From Scedosporium boydii (lineage: Eukaryota; Ascomycota; Sordariomycetes; Microascales; Microascaceae): a stretch of 64,000 nucleotides of DNA. The translations under genes were made by a program, and so were the position numbers. Numbering within the stretch: the first letter of the stretch is position 1; the number at the start of each line of letters is the position of its first letter. Below are positions 57,388 through 64,000 of the stretch, piece by piece. Where the stretch lies: positions 56,519-120,518 of the forward strand of contig NJFT01000117.1 of the NCBI GenBank assembly GCA_002221725.1, read 5' to 3'. Below the pieces are notes generated by a model, which saw only the letters and a list, made by a program, of their open reading frames with translations, did not search any database and was not told the origin of the DNA.

Positions 57388-59222
57388 ACTGTGGATTATA
57401 ACAACCAAACTGGCCATCGTCTCGCCGACACCTCGTCGTGTGCATACATACATGGACAATCGAATTAATACTCAACCTCTACGAGTAGCATAAGCATGAA
57501 TGGTAGCATAAGAGGTCATATTAATCCGTCAATTATCGGGTCTAATCACTCCTTGCACCTTTTATTCGACCTTATTTTGATCTGAATTTTGACATAATTT
57601 TGTTTTGCCTCTTTTTTTTGGACAAAGTACGAGAAGTGTACGATTAAATCTTTTTCCACCGGTTTTGATATGCGCGTGGGGGCAATCGTACTAGTGGCAT
57701 CATCCGAGGGTACATCACAAACTTGGCGCACATTCCGAGGTGCCGGAGCCCGCCCTCGCCGCTTGTACCCTTGGCCCACCAGGCTTGTAGGTGTCAAAAC
57801 GGCTGCTATTTTCTCAGATTAATGCTACTCGTTAGAGAACATGTTATTGGTAACAAGTAAAATTTCTCAGTCTGGGGAAGAGGAGACAAGTATTGTACTT
57901 CGTAGTGCACCTCGGTAGAATCGGAAGGATCCCGGTAGTGTAACTTAGATGAGACCAGGCATGCTGGTGGGCTGGTGGCGGCTCTGTGTTGATCCTTCGG
58001 CCGGCTCCCCTTGTCTAGGACCCCGGTTTTTGTTCAGCCGCATGCACCAAGTACTTGTAGGTTGGATGAGAGACATTAGAGTGCGATACGACCAGACCCA
58101 TGGATCTTGCATACACGTACCGTACTTGTACTAGCACAGAAATCCGGGAAATAAACCATTTCCCCCGGTGCGTTATCATTGGTCGATCGACGATGGCATT
58201 TCGACAAGCACTTTGTACACTTGTTATTTCTCCCTGCGCGTCAGGAGCCTGTAAATTCTCTCCGCATCGGGGTTCGGGATGGACGGACAGTACCACGCAG
58301 AGAGCAGCCCAGCATAAGGACTAAATGAGGAATATACTATTGGTAATGTGATATTATGAATAAGAATGAGCTTATGAAGTGGCTTCGCTCCTATGAAGCA
58401 GGCTGTGGCTCGTTTGTCTTGATCTTATCGGTGGGACTCTCTTCCTTTGTTTAGTTGGTTCTCCAGCGATTGAGCCAAAATCTTTGCACCGAGGTGCGCG
58501 CCGCCTGCCACCGGGGGTGTCGTACCGGGGTTGGCCCTGGCAATGAGAGTTGTATACATTGCTGTGTTCGAAGGTAAACCTTGCCCTTCAGTGGGGGTTC
58601 CTGCAGGTTGGGTGGAACGAATATGAAAAAGGGGAGGAAAGAAATCAAGGAAACGAAGATGCCCTCGATTCCCCCCACACGGTTGTTCAGCTTGGTTTGG
58701 CGTATCCAGCATCCAGGGTAGCCTCAGCCGTGACCCAGAGCATCTTGCTACGGGAGGGGGCCTCATGTAAATTTTCTTAGTCGTAAGTGAGAGGTTGATC
58801 GACTACAATGGGTCTGAAAGAACCCCTTGAAAACAAATTTAATAGGAACCTTTTACATAGCATGAACCGCATTGGGCTCCATTCCAGAGCTTCGGGACCT
58901 CCTTTTTTTGGCCAATTTTCTCGTAAGCATTGAGGATGATGGAGCGCGACCTTTTGTCGCAACCTGGTCCTGTGGCTTGTTTTACTTATGCAGGGTTGAA
59001 TTCCTTTTCCGCATAACGTCCCGTTTAATAGGTTTCTATCACGCCCGCCTAGCTTTTCCGATTTGATATCATGGGCCCATGGCTCGTTACTAAGTTGACC
59101 ATGTTCGCACATCAATCTGTTCTGTGAAGAAAAGAATCAGGCTTCAACTGTCCTGTCTCAGGACTCATTACTTCATCCCGCAGAACTAATCGACTGAGTA
59201 CGGCGACAAATTCAAGGCCATC
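57388..59222. other. Intergenic stretch
   Basis: About 1.8 kb. Short frames only, no motif. Confidence 0.5.
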
Positions 59223-60822
59223 ATGTTCGGCCCCCCGAAAGTTCAACTCGTGCTCGTCTTGAGCAGCTTTTTCGTCGGCCTCTCTTTCCTCACAGTGATA
59301 ACACGACTTTGCGCGAGAAGCATGATCGTTCGAATCATCGGTGTTGAGGATTACTTGATCATTGGCTCGATGGTATGTCCGTTTTGGGAGAGGTTGAGAT
59401 AAGACTATGAAACCTTTTACCCCAGGATGTTGCGGCCCCAAAGCCTCCGGAATTGGCAAGTTCTGATGACGATCGACAAGGCTAACATAGCTTATTTTGA
59501 CAGTCAGCTTCGATCGGATTCCTAATCGTCGAGATGCTTCGTACGAGGTCCCCGAACGATACCCGCTTGGCAGGCATTCTTGCTGACGACGCCATCTAAC
59601 TGGCGGGCAGAAATTAAGTACGGTTTGGGATTGCACCTTGAAGAGATCGCTCCAGAGTTCCAAGTCAAGTTCTTCCAGGTATTGGCCACACCGACCGAGA
59701 CAAACATCGAGACCGAGTCAATGAACTAATAATGGAACGTCGTTCCAGTGTCTTTGGGCGACGATCCCGGTGTACAACTTATCGTTGGTGTTGTGCAAGT
59801 TGTCCATCGTCTTCCAGTACAAGCGAGTATTCGACGTACCCACGGTCAAGAAGATTTGCAGGGTCTTGCTACCCGTCTTGGTCGTGTACGGAATGTGGAC
59901 CGTCTTAGGTTCTGTATTCATGTGTGTGCCCGTCAAGTTCTTCTGGGGAGAAGGAGAGGGTTCGTGCATGAATAGGCTGGCCTTTTGGTTTTCCAACGCC
60001 GCGCTAAACATCACTACCGACATCATCATTATTGCAATACCCATGCCTCTCATCAAGAGGCTCCAGATCCCACTTCGACAAAAGATCATACTCATGGTTG
60101 TTTTCGCGTTCGGTGCCTTGTACGCCTAGGCTCTTGCCTTATTCCACCATCAAGATTTAATTTCTCTTGAAAATATCGGCTAATGGTCTGCGTCTAGCGT
60201 CTGCATTACATCGATTGTCCGACTGCGCTCACTACTCGATATTTCAACGTCGCCAGATACCTCCTGTATGTTAACCCGCAGTGGTTCCCCCGCTTGGGTG
60301 TCTTTCGCTCGCCAGGCTGACCATAATGTAACGAATAGTTGACGGAGTTGAGATCGCCCTATGGAGTGTGAGTTTCCTCCTCTTCTGACAAGAGCCCCCA
60401 AAAAATCTTAGATTTGTGCGCGCGCGCGTGTATGTGTGTTTTCTGACGGGTGGTTCCAGAACATCGAGATCAATCTCGCTATTATCTGCGCGTCTGTCCC
60501 CGCCCTGAAGCCGCTCGTGTCTAAGATCTTCCCCAAGTTACTTGGATTAACTGGCCGTTCTGGTAACCGATCCGGCGCTGGATATGCCCAGCATCAAGAT
60601 AGCCACACCCTGCAGTCGTTCAAACGACATGCCAATGCCCCGGCGCATGCATCAGCAGTCACCAGCTCAGCAATCCGAGGTAACAAGGGTATTTACGTGG
60701 AGCACACCTTCGAGGTCAGGGAGGACAGCGACGGTAAGAATATCAATAGCCGCGAAGGAAGTGAACGGAACCTAGTCCCTTCAGACAGCGAACCCTACGC
60801 GAAGAGTAGGGAGATTGTATAA
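59223..60822 (+). CDS. Rhodopsin-fold (PTH11-like) integral membrane protein
   Basis: Seven exons: 59223-59372, 59504-59540, 59611-59678, 59749-60119, 60198-60265, 60339-60367 and 60460-60822. Frames close exactly, giving 361 aa. Seven membrane helices fit the fungal rhodopsin-like domain: VITRLCAR...GVEDYLIIGSM, IKYGLGLH, a long CxxxP segment, NITTDIIIIAIPMPLI, FVCITSIVRLRSL and NIEINLAIICASVPALKPL. The polar tail of about 90 residues is cytosolic. No CFEM domain precedes it. Such proteins are abundant in Pezizomycotina and often sit beside secondary-metabolite genes. Some act as surface sensors. The two shortest exons (37 and 29 nt) are the least certain. Confidence 0.85.
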
Positions 60823-61579
60823 AGCAGAAGTCTCTGGCAGTGAGGATCAGGCTAGATTATCTCTTCTCTAGTTGTAGCGGTTGGTGGTTGTCAGAGTCTC
60901 TTGGGGTGTATTATTATAGTATTAAAAGAATGTCAGTTATGTCCCATATTACTCTGTACTGGGAGTATATCTCGGTATTATCGAGATCTCTGTATATAAA
61001 GGTGGGATGCAGTTGATTTTCCATCTTTTTCTACACACTAGAGGCAGCGGATTCTTGGGCTTCTCTAGACTTGGGAGCCGGTCAACTACCGCGGGCAATT
61101 GCAAAGGAGGAGGTACGTCAAGGATTAGTATTCGCGCAAGCGCGGAGTGCAACCTCTGATGACTTGAGCACGCGGTTCCAATGATCGGAGCCGGCCGATG
61201 AAATCCATTACATCCCCAACCGCGCTGACGACATACATCCCAGCGCGTTCAACATGGTAGTCAGCTTGCCCTGTCTTCGCGATTGCCTAGTGTTCTTATA
61301 CCGCGGCACGATCTGCCGGTCCTTCACATCGGTATATTTTATTTCATGTAACCCTAGCGATTGGTAATGGAAGCGATACTAATAAAGATAAGATAAGCGA
61401 TCTTATCGGCCCCGCAACCGGTCGGGAGGGGGAACAAGGAGATAAGCCGGAGAAGAGAAGCACGAACTTTGTCCTGCTACAATCTTCAATCCGCCGTCCC
61501 CGCGAAGACCAAAATTTGAAGATAACGACCACCACGAGATTCGTCAATTCGGCTGTCCACCCCGCCCCGCTCACCCCTT
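60823..61579. other. Intergenic stretch
   Basis: About 750 bases. No gene seen; promoter of the second Zn2Cys6 regulator. Confidence 0.5.
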
Positions 61580-64000
61580 ATGTATGCGGAGCCGCCGCCG
61601 GAAGCGAATGGGCGCAAGTATCGCTCAAAGAAGCAGAGGCCATGCGACCTCTGCCGCGCCCGCAAGATCCAGTGCAAGTTGCAAGGCAACTGGGCTGCCT
61701 GCGAGCTATGCCAGAGACTGCATCGACCGTGTACCTTCGTCATCGGCCCTCTCAAGAGGACGAAGAGGCCCCGCAGTGATGGTATGAGCAATTTGATGAC
61801 GGAAGCGAGTCAAGGAACGCGCGAGATGCTGATGGGGTCGAGGCATTTGCCCAGCGGCTGTGATGGCAATGGCGTCGCGGATTTGGACATGGACGTAGAC
61901 ATTAATGCCGATAATATCTGGTTGCCCCAAGGAGAGCCCCAAGGCTCTTCAAATTCCCAGGAGATACATGGACTGCGAGTCGATTGGTTTTCGGCGGAAA
62001 ACCCCTTTGGTGAGTCCTTTGAGCACCACGGGCTTTCTCGACTAACATTGTGGTGTTACTGCTAGGGAGGACTCCCAATGCTAACGGCCAAGCTTTTCCT
62101 GAAACACGATACGAATCCGACAGCGCGTTCATACTTGACGTCGTCCCGCAATTGAGGACCATTATGGCTCGTCGGCCGTCCCAGAGAACCGCCCCTACCA
62201 CATCCCCGCCCGAATCCACCCCAAGAGTTTTCGATGCGTCGGGACAGGAAGACCCTCACCTGGCTCAAATAATGGCGGCGGGAGGAGCATTTCGCAATCG
62301 AAATCCCCCAAATATAGACCTCACTGCTGGTAACACGCTCAGTGAGCGACGCACTGCACAGCACGCTGTGGACTGGCCACCCGAATTCTCGCTGGAGTCC
62401 AGGAAAGGATACTCCAATCAGCTGGTCGGTTTGTCTTGCGAGTCGGATCCCTTTTTCCTTCGGCACTATCGATATGACGCGACCGATACCTACCGGATGT
62501 TGTGCCTCGATTTTCGGAAAGTATCAGCCAATACAGAGGCACCAGCTGTGCCTTTAGACTCATCTAGCGGCGACACAGATCCGTCCGCCGGCCACAACTC
62601 GATCCATTTCATGATGTGCGACGAAGTTATATGGAAGGACGAAGTCAAAGCTACGGAGAGGCTATTGGCGGGAAGTGACGGTACAGAGACTGCGGACATG
62701 GCACTTCTCAACAAAATAGTGACCCCGGATTTGGGGGCTCGGTTGCTCAAGCTGTAGGTCGGCAGTCGCCCGCTTAAGTATTTTGAATAACTCTCCGGCT
62801 TTTACTAACTATTGCCTCCGAGATTAGATACTCCCGATTTGTTCATCCCCGGTATCCTGTGCTCTCACTTTGCGAGTTGACGCGCATGCTCAAGTCCGAC
62901 GGCAGCTCGTCTCTCCCCGTGGGTATCCGAAGCGCGGTGTACGCGCTAGCTGCGCCATTCAGTTTTCTGGATGACGAGCTCAGCGTGTCAAAGGGTTATT
63001 GCGAGGTGCCCACAGAGGACCTATGGGCTATTGCGCACCGCAGCTTTCACCGCTCGACCTGTTCGTCCCACATATCCTCCCTGCAGCTTTGCCTGCTCCT
63101 CCTCCAGATGCCCCCCCAAAGCTTCGTGGTCGCGGAGCCTCCCAAGTTTTGGGCGCTGTCCTGTTCCGCCGTGGCTATTGCGGAGAACCTGGGCGTAAAC
63201 ATAGACCCTTTGAATTGGCGGATTCCCCGAGAACAGGTGATGCTTCGGAGAAGGCTTTGGTGGCTGACCTACGTTGTGCACACTTGGCACGCCCTCATCT
63301 ACGGGCGGCCGTCGCACATCACCGACACGAATTGGTGTATCTCGAAACTTACAGCAGAAGACTTTGAGAAGGGCGAGAACGAAGGACTAGAGCTTCAAAC
63401 TTCCATCCTACGGCAGATTCCCATCTGCATGGCGCAATGTGATCTCGGGATAATTGCTGCGGACGTACTGAAGGAATTCTAGTAAGAGGCACTACACCAC
63501 CTGGGGGGGCATGGGGGTTTGAGATTTTTCCTCCACGGCGTGTCGCAGGCTAAACGTAGTTACTGACTGGTATGCCTATCTCACGGGCAGCTCACTTAGG
63601 GCTCACTGGGAATCGCCGACGCTCGACACGCTCCTGACACGGGCCCAGCCCCTCCGAATCCGAATCGAGAGTTGGAGACAAACGCTACCTTTGCTGACGA
63701 CTCCCGTCTCCGAGTTGAGCGAGGATGGTCTCGACGACGGCGCTGCCTTGCGTCTGTCGCATCTCACGTTGGAAATACTTATTTTTCGTGCGCTGCTCCG
63801 GCCCCTTTCTTACGATGCCGCTCTCAGTAGAGATGACTGCCAAGAGCCTGTATCGACAATTTTCGAGAATTGCTACGTTTGCGCTAATGTAGCAACGGAA
63901 ATTGTCTCCTCTCTTAGGGCTAGGCATTTCGCTAGCTTCTGGCCGCCTTGTAAGTCATGTTCTCGATGCCCACTTCAGATGCCAACCGAGAAAAAAAAAA
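61580..64000 (+). CDS. Zn2Cys6 fungal transcription factor (cut by window end)
   Basis: Exons 61580-62009, 62066-62753, 62828-63481 and 63591-63949, phases consistent, with the rest beyond the window. The zinc cluster CDLCRARKIQC...CELCQRLHRPC is at residues 22-51. The regulatory domain begins near YSRFVHPRYPVLS and includes RRRLWWLTYVVHTWHALIYGRPSHI. I chose the acceptor at 63590 because earlier AGs create a stop; it gives EFYSLRAHW, a usual family sequence. A GTAAGT donor at 63950 opens the next intron. The nearest AG would make it only 30 nt, so the true acceptor probably lies outside. It resembles XlnR/RgtA-type or xenobiotic regulators only in general form. Confidence 0.85.

Noticed and set aside
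63950..63979. A 30-nt intron closing before the window end
   Set aside because: Too short for spliceosomal removal. The real acceptor is probably outside the window.
63988..64000. Run of A at the window end as a poly(A) site
   Set aside because: It falls within or just after a predicted intron of an incomplete gene, so it is more likely ordinary sequence or an assembly edge.

Overview
The window is nuclear DNA of a filamentous ascomycete (Pezizomycotina). The signs are many short (about 50-130 nt) GT-AG introns, Zn2Cys6 regulators, several MFS transporters, a P450, a rhodopsin-fold membrane protein, a dispersed 5S rRNA gene, and long intergenic gaps. No bacterial operons, Shine-Dalgarno sites or CRISPR arrays are present. 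Exon models were built by hand from splice motifs and frame continuity.

Layout. 0.3-1.2 kb: a spliced Cys-containing unknown. 1.9-2.6 kb: a miniature LTR retroelement (TRIM-like) in a tandem LTR-internal-LTR arrangement, with a putative self-priming site. 4.5-6.6 kb: a DUF1279/FAM210-like mitochondrial protein and nucleoside diphosphate kinase. 8.7-10.3 kb: a very AT-rich insert of mitochondrial origin (NUMT) with tRNA-Met, nad3 and rns pieces. 12.0-14.5 kb: an MscS channel with an EF hand. 15.1-18.9 kb: an APH-fold kinase and a P450. 20.9-23.1 kb: two same-frame Cys-rich membrane/secreted ORFs separated by one TAG.

24.5-31.3 kb is the most unusual block. A 1214-aa protein joins a Cys/His zinc module, a GBP-like P-loop GTPase, a RING finger and a patatin phospholipase. 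It is divergent from an intronless 729-codon unknown gene whose codon 39 is split by a solo LTR of the same family as the 2-kb element, flanked by a perfect 5-bp target duplication. The LTR carries GT and AG sites that could let it be partly spliced out in frame.

33.0-46.9 kb: an allantoate-permease-type MFS, a large P/Q/Y-rich protein with repeated CxxCY modules, an AnmK/levoglucosan-kinase-like sugar kinase, and a divergently transcribed sugar porter (possible anhydrosugar use). 47.8 kb: a structurally sound but divergent 5S rRNA. 48.6-64.0 kb: a cluster-like series of Zn2Cys6 regulator, salicylate-hydroxylase-type FAD monooxygenase, TRI12-type MFS, rhodopsin-fold membrane protein, and a second Zn2Cys6 regulator cut by the window end.
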